Shown here piece after piece: positions 1-8,018 of a DNA stretch of 64,000 nt. The translations under genes were made by a program, and so were the position numbers. Below the pieces are notes generated by a model. It had not been told where the DNA came from. It made no database searches and saw nothing but the letters and a program-made list of their open reading frames with translations. The DNA is from Deltaproteobacteria bacterium (GTDB lineage: Bacteria; Desulfobacterota; Binatia; UBA9968), in assembly GCA_016874755.1 (NCBI GenBank), contig VGTH01000026.1, positions 17,695 through 81,694 of the forward strand, read 5' to 3'. Each line of letters opens with the position of its first letter. Within the stretch, counting starts at the first letter, position 1.

Positions 1-1041
1 CCGCTGATCTTCGAAGATGTCGCCCGCAAGATCGAAAATCTTATGTCGCACCGCAAGCTCGCCTGGGAGAATCAACTACTCAAGCGCGAAGTCGACGGCC
101 ACTTCAACCCTGAACGGCCCCTCGGCCGGAGCCCGGCAATGCAGGAAATTGTCGCCATGATCAGAAAAGTCGCGCCGACGCCGACCACCGTATTGATCAG
201 CGGCGAAAGCGGCGTCGGCAAGGAAGTCGTCGCACGGCTGATTCACGCCCAAAGCCCTTCGAAAGATAACGTATTCTTGCCGGTCAATTGCAGCGCGATT
301 CCGGAAAACCTTCTGGAGAGCCAACTTTTCGGCCATGTCAAAGGCTCTTTCACCGGCGCGGTCAACTCCCAGGAGGGCCTGTTCCAGCGCGCCCGAGGTG
401 GCACCATCTTCTTGGACGAGATTGGTGAGATGCCGCTGAGCCTGCAGCCCAAACTGCTGCGCGTGTTGGAGGAAAAAACCGTCCTGCCGGTGGGCTCGAC
501 GACGCCGGTGCGGGTCAACGTGCGTATCTTGGCCGCCTCCAATCGCGACCTGAAGGCCGAGGTCGAGGCTGGCCGCTTTCGCGAAGACCTGTACTATCGT
601 TTGAACGTTTTTGAGATCACCATACCGCCGCTGCGCAAGCGGCTCGAGGATTTGCCCAGTCTGGTCGAGCATCTGATTCGGCGCCACAACATCGAGATGA
701 AAACCAACTACAAAGGCGTCGACAGCGCGACCATGCGCGTGCTCATGTCGCTGCCCTGGAAGGGCAATATCCGCGAACTCGACAACGTGCTCGAACGGGC
801 GATGATCCTCGGCAACGGTGAATGGATCTCGCCTGCCGATCTGCCCGGGCAACAAGCCGACGACGACGGCCCGTACGGCATGGAGGACAATCTCACCAAA
901 GCGGTAGAGCTCTACGAAAAGAGCCACATCGAGCGTACCCTGGGCAAGACCGCCGGCGATAAGATCCGCGCCGCCGAACTTCTCGGCCTCAGCCTATCGA
1001 CGCTCTATCGCAAGATTGAAAAACTCGGGGTGCAGGAGTAG
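1..1041 (+). CDS. Sigma-54-dependent response regulator, NtrC family (5' end outside window)
   Basis: The frame is open from base 1, and the 14 codons before the first ATG (base 43) look like the last helix of a receiver domain, so the N-terminus lies outside the window. Counting from that ATG, Walker A GESGVGKE is at about 54-61, the sigma-54 contact loop reads GSFTGA at 101-106 (consensus GAFTGA), and Walker B FLDEIGE is at about 123-129. Sensor elements (AASNRDL, FREDLYYRLNVF) follow. The last 45 residues form a Fis-type helix-turn-helix (AAELLGLSLSTLYRKIEKLG). The family uses ATP hydrolysis to remodel sigma-54 RNA polymerase at promoters bound through the C-terminal HTH. The cognate kinase is not visible. 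The domain assignment is secure; the regulon is unknown. Confidence 0.93.
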   Translation, partial: PLIFEDVARKIENLMSHRKLAWENQLLKREVDGHFNPERPLGRSPAMQEIVAMIRKVAPTPTTVLISGESGVGKEVVARLIHAQSPSKDNVFLPVNCSAIPENLLESQLFGHVKGSFTGAVNSQEGLFQRARGGTIFLDEIGEMPLSLQPKLLRVLEEKTVLPVGSTTPVRVNVRILAASNRDLKAEVEAGRFREDLYYRLNVFEITIPPLRKRLEDLPSLVEHLIRRHNIEMKTNYKGVDSATMRVLMSLPWKGNIRELDNVLERAMILGNGEWISPADLPGQQADDDGPYGMEDNLTKAVELYEKSHIERTLGKTAGDKIRAAELLGLSLSTLYRKIEKLGVQE

Positions 1042-1050
1042 CGGAGGGGA

Positions 1051-1196
1051 AAAAACCACAAAACACACGAAAGGAGGAGCGGGTTTAAAACCCGCCCCTC
1101 GAAATTCTTTTTTGCGCCTTTTGCGTTTTTTGCGGCTATGCTTTTCTCTGGTTGCGGCTACGCCCCACGCTGTGGGTTTCGTGGTTTCTTCTTCTT
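1051..1196. repeat. Intergenic repeat block, CACGAAA/TTTGCG heptad type, between convergent genes
   Basis: The left arm carries short tandem words of the type CCACAAAACACACGAAAGG. The right arm carries TTTGCG words and ends in TTTCGTGGTTTC, roughly the reverse complement of the left arm. A separate palindrome (GCGGGTTTAAAACCCGC, 1079-1095) sits between the arms. The block fills the space between the convergent activator and rpoD stops, so it may serve as a two-way terminator. Confidence 0.6.
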
Positions 1197-1198
1197 GA

Positions 1199-2695
1199 CT
1201 AATTAAGATCGACTACTGCCACCGCCGTGCGGCGGCGGCGCGGGTTGCGCAAGATCTGCAGCGACTTTTGCTCGATCTGGCGAATGCGCTCGCGCGTGAC
1301 CGCGAACATATTGCCCAACTCCTCAAGCGTGTAATCGCGCTTTTCTTGAATGCCGAAGCGTTTGCGCAGGACGGCCTCCTGGCGCGGCGTCAACACCGCC
1401 AGCGCTTTGCGCACTTCCATGCACAGATTGGACTCGGCGGCTTGCTGCTCCGGTTGCGCGTGGATGCGGTCCTCGACAAAGTCTTCCAACTCATCGCCGT
1501 CTTCCCACACCGGCGTTTGCAACGACACCGGCTCGACCTGGGTCTGGGTCATTTTGAGCAGCTCTTCGACCGATACCCGCATCTCTTTGGCGAGTTCCTC
1601 GGGGCGCGGGTCACGGCCCAGCTGCTTCTGTAAATACTGTGCGCTGTGCAGAACCTTGTTACGGGTCTCGACCCGATGCACCGGCACACGGATGGTGCGA
1701 CCGGTGTCGATCAAGCCGCGGGTGATCCCCTGGCGGATCCACCAACTCGCGTAGGTGGAGAAACGAAAGCCGAGGCGGTAGTCAAATTTCTCCACGGCAC
1801 GCATCAATCCCAGGTTGCCCTCTTGAATCAGGTCCAAAAACGCCAAGCCGCGATTCATGTAGCGCTTGGCAATGCTCACCACCAGCCGCAGGTTGGCCTC
1901 GGTGAACTCTTTTTTCGCGACTCGCACCACGGCCTCGCCACGCTCGATCGCTTTGACCACCTGGTCCAGCTCCTGAACCGAAATGCCGCACGATTCTTCG
2001 ATGGCAGCAGTCTCACGCGCGATCGCTTCGCGCCCCGCGCGTGTGGCCGTGCTCCTCTGCGCCTGCAAGCGCACCACCCTCTCGGCCAGCCCCTTCACGC
2101 GGCTCACCAGCCTATCGTGCTGTTCGCCGGCAAGTCGGAGCGAGCGAATCGCTTCATAAGTCGACGCCGTGGCCTTGCTTGCGCTTCGTTCCAGCAGCTG
2201 CCGACGGGGCTGCGACACCCGCGCCTTGTGCAACTCCCGGCGAATCTCCTGGCGTTGCATTTCGAACCGGCGCAGCTTCGCAATCAGTTTGAGAAAAGGC
2301 TTGGGGTCGACCAGACTGACGCCTTCCTCCTCACCCTCCTCTGACCGTTCGAGAATGGCGCGTAGTTCGAGACTGCCATCGGCCACCGCTTCTCCCAGTG
2401 CCAGGACATGGCGCACCGCCATTGGCACGGAATAAAGCGCCTGGAAGATTTCGATTTGACCGCTCTCGATCGCCATTGCCAGCTCGATCTCGCGCTCGCG
2501 ACTGAGCAAAGGCACCGCGCCGATGTCCTGCAAGTATTGTTGGATCAGGCTCAGCTCGCCGCTGACAGAGGTCTTTTCGCTGGACTCTTCATCGCCCTCT
2601 TCAGCCGCCGCTTCGCCCTCGGCCACCGCTTCGGCGACGTTCTCGTCGAACTCATCGTTGGCCGGAAATTCTTCCCTGGATCTGATAGTTTCCAT
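1199..2695 (-). CDS. rpoD: RNA polymerase primary sigma factor RpoD/SigA type
   Basis: 498 residues. The acidic N-terminal 45 residues are a reduced region 1.1. Region 1.2 ([18 protein letters not shown]) is at 54-71, followed by a charged non-conserved region rich in Arg and Glu. Regions 2.1-2.4 are at about 263-345, with [18 protein letters not shown] and [10 protein letters not shown]. Region 3 follows, and region 4 is the last 63 residues, with the HTH around [20 protein letters not shown]. Conservation in regions 2.4 and 4.2 supports a housekeeping factor recognising -10 and -35 elements. It is shorter than E. coli RpoD because region 1.1 and the non-conserved region are smaller. It converges with the sigma-54 activator. 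An alternative primary-like sigma cannot be excluded. Confidence 0.93.
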   Translation of the reverse strand: METIRSREEFPANDEFDENVAEAVAEGEAAAEEGDEESSEKTSVSGELSLIQQYLQDIGAVPLLSREREIELAMAIESGQIEIFQALYSVPMAVRHVLALGEAVADGSLELRAILERSEEGEEEGVSLVDPKPFLKLIAKLRRFEMQRQEIRRELHKARVSQPRRQLLERSASKATASTYEAIRSLRLAGEQHDRLVSRVKGLAERVVRLQAQRSTATRAGREAIARETAAIEESCGISVQELDQVVKAIERGEAVVRVAKKEFTEANLRLVVSIAKRYMNRGLAFLDLIQEGNLGLMRAVEKFDYRLGFRFSTYASWWIRQGITRGLIDTGRTIRVPVHRVETRNKVLHSAQYLQKQLGRDPRPEELAKEMRVSVEELLKMTQTQVEPVSLQTPVWEDGDELEDFVEDRIHAQPEQQAAESNLCMEVRKALAVLTPRQEAVLRKRFGIQEKRDYTLEELGNMFAVTRERIRQIEQKSLQILRNPRRRRTAVAVVDLN

Positions 2696-3350
2696 AGCTT
2701 TTCACCCGACCTGATTGCCATTCAGCAAAATACGCGCCGTTGCGGCTACAACGACTTCCCCAATCTTACTCTACGATATTTGCGGCCAGTTGGATTCCTT
2801 CATTCTTTAGACGTGGCAACCAACCTGCCAGTTTCCCAGAAACCTTAACTAGTCTTAGACGCTGACCCTGGCCGTTTGTTCGCGGCCGGTAGATTTTTTA
2901 TGCAACTTCGGAAGGTTCGAGCCGTTGGAGAATAAAATAGTCATTAAAAATAAGCATCTCGCTGCGGCGCGTCAAGGGGGTTAGCAGAAATGAGGATTTC
3001 GTAGATTCGACGACAACGCACGACGCGTTTCGCGGCCCTGCGAACACGCAAACAGCGGAGTTTGAGCCAAATCGCTGAAATTGCCCGGTTGCGTAGGTTT
3101 CAGGCAGACGGCATAGGCTTTGCCGCATAAACAGGCAGCACAAACAACCTTTCGGCAGACCAGGTCACCAACGGCCGCTGATCTCATTTCGCCTCGCGTC
3201 GCCCTGTAGTTCGCTCGCCAAGTGGTGTAGAACTAGCAGGCTGCGGGAAACGCTTCGGGACCTTTCGACTGAGCTCAGGCCAGGCTTGTCCAAGCATTCT
3301 TACGAGTCTTTTAACAACCGCGGATGACCACTAAACATCGGAGTGTTGCA
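2696..3350. other. 655-bp intergenic region; one degenerate repeat, no convincing gene
   Basis: It holds the upstream region of rpoD. Short open frames on both strands have no recognisable protein character. At 3261-3280 there is a degenerate copy of the CTTCGAC..GAGCTCAGG repeat that also occurs at 40784-40868. No tRNA or other structured RNA was recognised. Confidence 0.5.
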
Positions 3351-3574
3351 ATGAATCTTTGGGCTCTCCACCGGTATACTTTATGTGCCGCCATCGGCTT
3401 TTGCCCGCTCCTCGACACCGTGGCTGCCGCCGACAAGATCAACGCCAGTTACGGCGCCATCTCCGGCTCAATGGCGCCCATCTGGGTGGCCAAAGAAGGG
3501 CGGCTGTTCGATAAATCAACGAGTTGGAAGCCGGCGGCTTTTTCGATGAGATGAACAAAATCCACGGCAAATAA
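3351..3574 (+). pseudogene. Decayed NrtA/SsuA-type binding protein with internal deletion and frameshift
   Basis: The 5' part encodes a signal peptide and the first strand/helix typical of these SBPs (INASYGAISGSMAPIWVAKE, then GRLFDK), starting at the ATG at 3351. After a stop in a second frame at 3512 the sequence reads INELEAGGFFDEMNKIHGK and a stop. That is the usual C-terminal tail of this family (compare ELEKSGFIKKLYEAK in the intact copies here). About 250 internal residues are therefore missing and the ends are out of frame. The junction lies near 3505-3515. A truncated peptide could still be made, but no ligand-binding fold remains. Confidence 0.75.
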
Positions 3575-3599
3575 CACGTTAAGAAATACGGAGGAGTCT

Positions 3600-4205
3600 G
3601 TGAAATCTGTAAAACGCTACTTGCTCAGCGCAGTTTTTCTCTTTTGGTCTCTGAACGGGCTCGCAGGAGCCGCCGACACCGACCCCCGCGCGGAGGATCG
3701 CAAGCAACTGCTACACCTGATGCACGAAGTCGAAGCCGCGATCAACGAGCAAAACATCGACCGCATGCTGACCCAGTTTGCCGACAACGCAACCGTCACC
3801 TGGCTCAACGCCGAAGTGTCGCGCGGCAAAGGCGAGATCAAAGCCTATTACCAACGCATGGTCGGCGCCGAAGGTACCATTCTCAAAAAGTATCTGACCA
3901 AAGCCTCCCTCGGCGCGCCGGCGAGATTTTACGGCGACATCGCGGTCGCCGACGGCAGCACCGCCGACGAATTCTTTCCCTGGAAGCGCGACGTGTTTAA
4001 ATTTGACTCGCGCTGGTCCGGCACCATGGCGAAGATAGATGGCCAATGGAAGCTGGTCGCGCTGCACCTATCGACCAACGTATTCACCAATCCGCTAATT
4101 GCGGAGTACGAGCAGATGCTGCGCTACGTCGGCATCGGCGCCTTCCTCGCCGGCCTGCTGTTGACCTATTTGCTCATGCGCTTTCTGCGCCGTGGAGCCC
4201 GATAA
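3600..4205 (+). CDS. Exported, membrane-anchored NTF2-like (SnoaL/DUF4440) protein
   Basis: 201 residues from a GTG start behind GGAGGAG. There is a Sec signal peptide (residues 1-25, cleavage after GLAGA). A cone-shaped NTF2-like domain follows (about 30-165, with EAAINEQNIDRMLTQFADNATVTW and SGTMAKIDGQWKLVALH). The C-terminus is a hydrophobic helix (about 178-195) followed by RFLRRGAR. The topology suggests a periplasmic domain held by a C-terminal anchor. NTF2-like folds bind or isomerise small hydrophobic ligands; no catalytic residues can be assigned here. It directly follows the decayed SBP gene, so it may be the survivor of a transport or degradation cassette. Confidence 0.7.
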   Translation: MKSVKRYLLSAVFLFWSLNGLAGAADTDPRAEDRKQLLHLMHEVEAAINEQNIDRMLTQFADNATVTWLNAEVSRGKGEIKAYYQRMVGAEGTILKKYLTKASLGAPARFYGDIAVADGSTADEFFPWKRDVFKFDSRWSGTMAKIDGQWKLVALHLSTNVFTNPLIAEYEQMLRYVGIGAFLAGLLLTYLLMRFLRRGAR

Positions 4206-4210
4206 AGACT

Positions 4211-4456
4211 CTCACCACGAAGACGCGAAGTTCACGAAGGTAAGCCGCAAAGGGCGCGATGAATCGCGCCCCTACATCCGGATTCTTTTTTGCGTCCTTT
4301 GCGTTCTTTGCGGTTAAATTCTCCCAGTTCCGAATCCGGGCGCGCAGCGCCTTTTGTGTTTCTTTGTGCTCTTTGTACTCTTTTTGGTTCAACTCTCTTA
4401 TCCGCGGTCGGTTGCGGCTTCCCGCGCTGGGTCTTCGTGGCGAATCATTTCTTACC
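4211..4456. repeat. Composite intergenic repeat, CACGAAG heptad type with nested palindrome
   Basis: The left arm (4211-4254) repeats CACGAAG/CGCGAAG and then CCGCAAAG. A palindrome, GGGCGCGATGAATCGCGCCC (4252-4271), follows, then several arms of TTTGCGTCC/TTTGTG words and a terminal TCTTCGTGGCGAA. The block fills the space between the convergent NTF2-like and PAP2 genes. It matches the blocks at 1051, 49731 and 58134 in words and layout. Confidence 0.65.
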
Positions 4457-4458
4457 CA

Positions 4459-5775
4459 TCACGCAAGCTTCACCGCCTCGGCAATCGCGCTCACGTGGGC
4501 CGGCGACCAGGTGACGCCGCGGCGCAATTCGGCCAGCTGACTCAAGGCTGCGTCCGCGCTGGCAGCGCGTCTGGAACAGACCAGCCACGCCGCGACCACG
4601 GTCGCGCTGCGCGACAGGCCGAGCGCGCAATGCACGTACACCGGTCCGGTATGCGCATGTTTTTCGATGAACTCCACCGCGGCGCGCAGCGCCGACGGCT
4701 CCGGCGTGGTCAAATCGAGGATCGGCACGTTTTGATAACTTTGCGCCCGGCCTTTCCTTGTCGCAGAGAATTCGGCCGTCAGGTCCAAGACCGCCCCTGG
4801 CGAGCAGCCGCTGAGATCATCGGCGCGCGGCCAGCGACCGAAGAAAACTCCGGGGACGACGGCATGCATCGCCGGCAGCGATCGCGTGTACATGCGGTAG
4901 GAGATCCACGCACCGACTAAATAGGGCGCAAGCAGGATGCGCGCCGGCCAACTTTGCTGCCCGGCGTTTTTCTGAAAAACTGCCACGCCAAGGCCGAAAT
5001 AGGCCAGGGCAACGAGCAACAGCGCGATGGCCGGCCACAGCAGCCACCAGCCCCAGCCGCCCACGAGAACCGCGCCAAACGCGCAGGCCAACGAACCGCC
5101 GAGATAACGGCAGCCCAGCCGCCGCCGCTGCGGATCGTAACTAAGTTGACATTTATCCCAGCGCCGCGGCGCCTGCGGCAGCACATAGAGGCAAACCGCC
5201 CCCACCAGCAGGCCGGTCCAGATATCGATAAAATGATGCTGCTGGACGAGCAACACCGACGCACCGATCACCACGCACCAACCGTGCAGCAACCAGCGCC
5301 AGCCGCCGACCGTATGGCGCGCGAAGCAGGCCCAAAGCACGATTAGCAGACTCATATGCAGCGACGGCGCTTGGTTGTACCACTCGCCGATGCTGAACAA
5401 GGCGCTGAAAAAAAAGCCGTAGAAGCTGTCGACCACCGGACGCTCGAAGGCATATCGCAAGGGAAAAAGAATGAAACCCGCGGCCGAGATCAAGATCGCC
5501 GCGATGATCCGCCAGGCGTGAATGTTGAGCTCGCGCCGATCGCGGCACAAAAACACCGAAACAGCGTAGAGAATATCGATGGTGAAATAGGGCACGATGG
5601 CCGCCGGCACGAACGGAATCCATTTCTCCCACTCGTAGAAATAGGCCGGCACCGAAGGCAGACTCGCCGCGTACCAGTCGCAGAAACCGTAGACGACGAA
5701 AAAGAATGGCCCCAAGAAAAGCAACCAAAGCGCCGCCGCCTTGGTTGGCCGGGGCTCAACGCTGGGCGCGGCCAT
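4459..5775 (-). CDS. PAP2-type lipid phosphatase fused to dual-specificity (tyrosine) phosphatase
   Basis: 438 residues from the ATG at 5775, which overlaps the TGA of the upstream gene by one base (TGATG), so translation is probably coupled. Residues 1-300 are multi-spanning membrane segments with PAP2 motifs: QAPSLHMSL (S138, H140) and QQHHFIDIWTG (H181, D184). The C-terminal 130 residues are a cytosolic DSP domain with the P-loop HCALGLSRS (C383, R389). PAP2 enzymes dephosphorylate lipid phosphates or polyprenyl diphosphates. DSP enzymes act on phosphotyrosine or phospho-lipids, PTPMT1-like. Both active sites look intact. An upstream in-frame extension to 5907 lies inside the partner gene and is unlikely to be used. 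Confidence 0.87.
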   Translation of the reverse strand: MAAPSVEPRPTKAAALWLLFLGPFFFVVYGFCDWYAASLPSVPAYFYEWEKWIPFVPAAIVPYFTIDILYAVSVFLCRDRRELNIHAWRIIAAILISAAGFILFPLRYAFERPVVDSFYGFFFSALFSIGEWYNQAPSLHMSLLIVLWACFARHTVGGWRWLLHGWCVVIGASVLLVQQHHFIDIWTGLLVGAVCLYVLPQAPRRWDKCQLSYDPQRRRLGCRYLGGSLACAFGAVLVGGWGWWLLWPAIALLLVALAYFGLGVAVFQKNAGQQSWPARILLAPYLVGAWISYRMYTRSLPAMHAVVPGVFFGRWPRADDLSGCSPGAVLDLTAEFSATRKGRAQSYQNVPILDLTTPEPSALRAAVEFIEKHAHTGPVYVHCALGLSRSATVVAAWLVCSRRAASADAALSQLAELRRGVTWSPAHVSAIAEAVKLA

Positions 5776-7592
5776 CACGGGCTGCCCTTGCGCGCCACGG
5801 ACACTGAAAACATGCCCCACTGATCGATGAATTGCTCGGCCTTGACGAAACCGACGGCTTCGACCAGTTGGTCCATCTCCAGTTGCGTGCGCCGGCGCAT
5901 GATCCACCGCGCGCCGCCGCGATGGCTGGTGAGCGTGCGCGCGATTAATTCAAGCTGTGGATGCCACGGTTGATTGGTGTAGATAAGAAAACCGCCCGGT
6001 TCCATCGCCTCGGCGATGCCCGCCAAAGAATTCTGCACCGGCGGGTTATCAGGGAACAACTCGTACAACCCGGAAACGATGACAAGGGTCGGCCGCGGCG
6101 TGACCCGCGCTAGAGACGCGCGATCGAAGGCGTCCGCCACTTCAAAGCGCACGCGGTTGGCAAAGCCGTTGTGCGCGGCGAGCTTGCGCCCCTGCTCGAC
6201 ATTGGCCGGGTCAAAATCGCGCAGCAGCGCTTCGTAACTCGCGCCATTGAACGACTGCAACACGTTCAACAGATAGCGCCCTTGCCCGGCGGCGACATCC
6301 AAAAATCTGAGCGGCGCGCCGGCCTGCTCGACCTTCTGAGCGGTCTCGCGAATCGCTCGCTCCAGATGCGCTTTGCGCTGGCGAATGCCGCGCCAGCCGG
6401 CGCTGTTCAAGTAAGAGCCATCGATCAGTCTGCCGATCGGCGTGTGACCGGAAACCTGATTTTTGTAGACGTAATCGAGGGCGGCACCGGAGTCGAAGCC
6501 GCTTTTCAGACTGCCGCGAATACCGTCGGAAAGCCTGCCCAGGGTACGCATCGACAGCCGTGTCGTCGCGAAGCCCAGCGCTTTCGCCGAGAGCGGCGCC
6601 AGCGGGCGCGTCAACAGATCGTATTCTTTTTTGGTATGACCCGATCGATCGGCAGCGCAGAGATCGGGCAGCATCAACGGCTTTGCGAATTGCCGTAGGA
6701 TAAATTCCCGCGCTTTGCCGATGGCGAGATGACTGTCTTTTTCATTCAGCGTGTCGTGATAGAAGCCGGCAAACTCGTGTTTTTCTTTAACCGCGCTGCC
6801 GAGCCGTTGAAAAAACTCGCGCTGCGGCTCTTGGTGCACCACCCAATCGGCGCCGGAGATCAGCATTTGCGTCGGCGTGTAGATGGCCGCGGCGTCGGCG
6901 ATTAGGCGTTGAGACGTATCGAAGAGATCGAGCAAGATATTGACGGCAATCGAGCGCGAGATCAGCGGGTCATTTTCATAGGATGCGATCTGCGCCGCGT
7001 CGTGTGTCAGAAACTTCGCCTTGACGTAGGATTTCACGAACGCGGGCTTCTTGATTCTTTGCAGCAAACGCAGCCCAGGGATCGCCAGCGGCACGTAAAG
7101 TTTCACTTTTAGCGCCGGCGCCGCCAGCACCATGCAGCGTATCTTCGGCGCAAAGTCGTGCACCCAGGCAGCGATCAGCACGCTGCCGACGCTTTGGGCA
7201 ATGATGGCGATATCGTCTATCGAGATGCCGTGCGTGCAGGCGACATGCCGCACGAAACAGTCGGCGTCTTTTTCCAATACGCCGAAGTTCTCCGCGTAGC
7301 CGCGCAAGCCCGGCGAGCGGCCGTGACCGCGCGCATCCCAGGCAAACATGTGAAAGTCGGGTAGATCGAGCTTGTCGACCACATGCTGTAATCGCCCCGA
7401 GTGTTCGTGGCCGCGGTGGAACAGGAGAATCCCATTGCCACCGCCGCCGCCGCGCGCGGGCCAATGACGATAGAAGATCTTCTCGCCGTCGGAAGCCTCG
7501 AAAGAATTTTCTGTTGCGATGCGCGTCATAAGAGTCATGCGTTGGTTGTAGGATAGCGAGAACTCCCCCCACGCCGCAACGCCTGCGTACAT
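5775..7592 (-). CDS. Bifunctional alpha/beta hydrolase - SAM methyltransferase
   Basis: 605 residues from the first possible start; the ATGs at 7538 and 7529 are equally possible and start nearer the conserved sequence. The N-terminal lysophospholipase-like hydrolase (about 25-305) has a nucleophile elbow AQSVG (S134), an acid in SGAD (D249) and His in GFYHD (H279). A linker of about 100 residues leads to a class I methyltransferase with motif I LDVAAGQGRY (431-440). The gene is coupled by TGATG to the PAP2-DSP gene downstream. This two-domain architecture beside PAP2-DSP proteins is a known pairing in bacteria; a role in glycerolipid remodelling is an inference. No signal peptide is visible, so it is probably cytosolic or on the inner membrane face. 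Confidence 0.85.
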   Translation of the reverse strand: MYAGVAAWGEFSLSYNQRMTLMTRIATENSFEASDGEKIFYRHWPARGGGGGNGILLFHRGHEHSGRLQHVVDKLDLPDFHMFAWDARGHGRSPGLRGYAENFGVLEKDADCFVRHVACTHGISIDDIAIIAQSVGSVLIAAWVHDFAPKIRCMVLAAPALKVKLYVPLAIPGLRLLQRIKKPAFVKSYVKAKFLTHDAAQIASYENDPLISRSIAVNILLDLFDTSQRLIADAAAIYTPTQMLISGADWVVHQEPQREFFQRLGSAVKEKHEFAGFYHDTLNEKDSHLAIGKAREFILRQFAKPLMLPDLCAADRSGHTKKEYDLLTRPLAPLSAKALGFATTRLSMRTLGRLSDGIRGSLKSGFDSGAALDYVYKNQVSGHTPIGRLIDGSYLNSAGWRGIRQRKAHLERAIRETAQKVEQAGAPLRFLDVAAGQGRYLLNVLQSFNGASYEALLRDFDPANVEQGRKLAAHNGFANRVRFEVADAFDRASLARVTPRPTLVIVSGLYELFPDNPPVQNSLAGIAEAMEPGGFLIYTNQPWHPQLELIARTLTSHRGGARWIMRRRTQLEMDQLVEAVGFVKAEQFIDQWGMFSVSVARKGSP

Positions 7593-8018
7593 GTTTGAAA
7601 ACAGCTACACACTCATTGTACGGCTGCGCCTACAATTGCGCCGGCCTCGCTCTGCGGCGCCACGGCATTCCCCGAGAAGCGCCCATCCAATTCAAAGAAT
7701 ATCTGGCGAGAGATGACGTTCCTTGTACATCGTTCGCGGTCGTGAATCTTACATCACTCGGTCATACACCGTTGCGCATTTCGCTAGATCTTTTTTTCTG
7801 GTCTCACAATTGCGACCGGCGCACGCAGAGAATCGCAACGCAAACTTCCTTCGCCAGAATGTTCGCACCTCGTCGACCCGGATCCGTATTGCGCCGATCT
7901 CGAATGGCTAAGGCAAGCCGACTTTCTGCGCGCGCGGCTTCCTGAAGCAGTGGCGGACAGCCGCTGCTCGGGAGAAAGCTCGCCGGAAAATTCCGCTGAA
8001 ACGAAAGGAACCCGTTCC
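7593..8018. other. 426-bp divergent intergenic region
   Basis: It separates the divergent hydrolase-methyltransferase and peroxidase genes and must hold both promoters; no confident -35/-10 pair was picked out. The peroxidase frame stays open upstream to about 7842 without a good start, and that stretch (around DPYCADLEWLRQADF) looks protein-like, so it may be a gene remnant. The GAAAGGA at 8002-8008 is the ribosome binding site for the ATG at 8019. Confidence 0.45.

Noticed and set aside
2898..3187. Two short minus-strand frames in the rpoD upstream region
   Set aside because: No ribosome sites, no conserved-looking segment, and Cys/Arg-rich composition typical of random frames.
7595..7945. 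Open frame upstream of the peroxidase gene
   Set aside because: Mixed composition without motif, and its start overlaps the divergent hydrolase promoter region. It was left as part of the intergenic entry.
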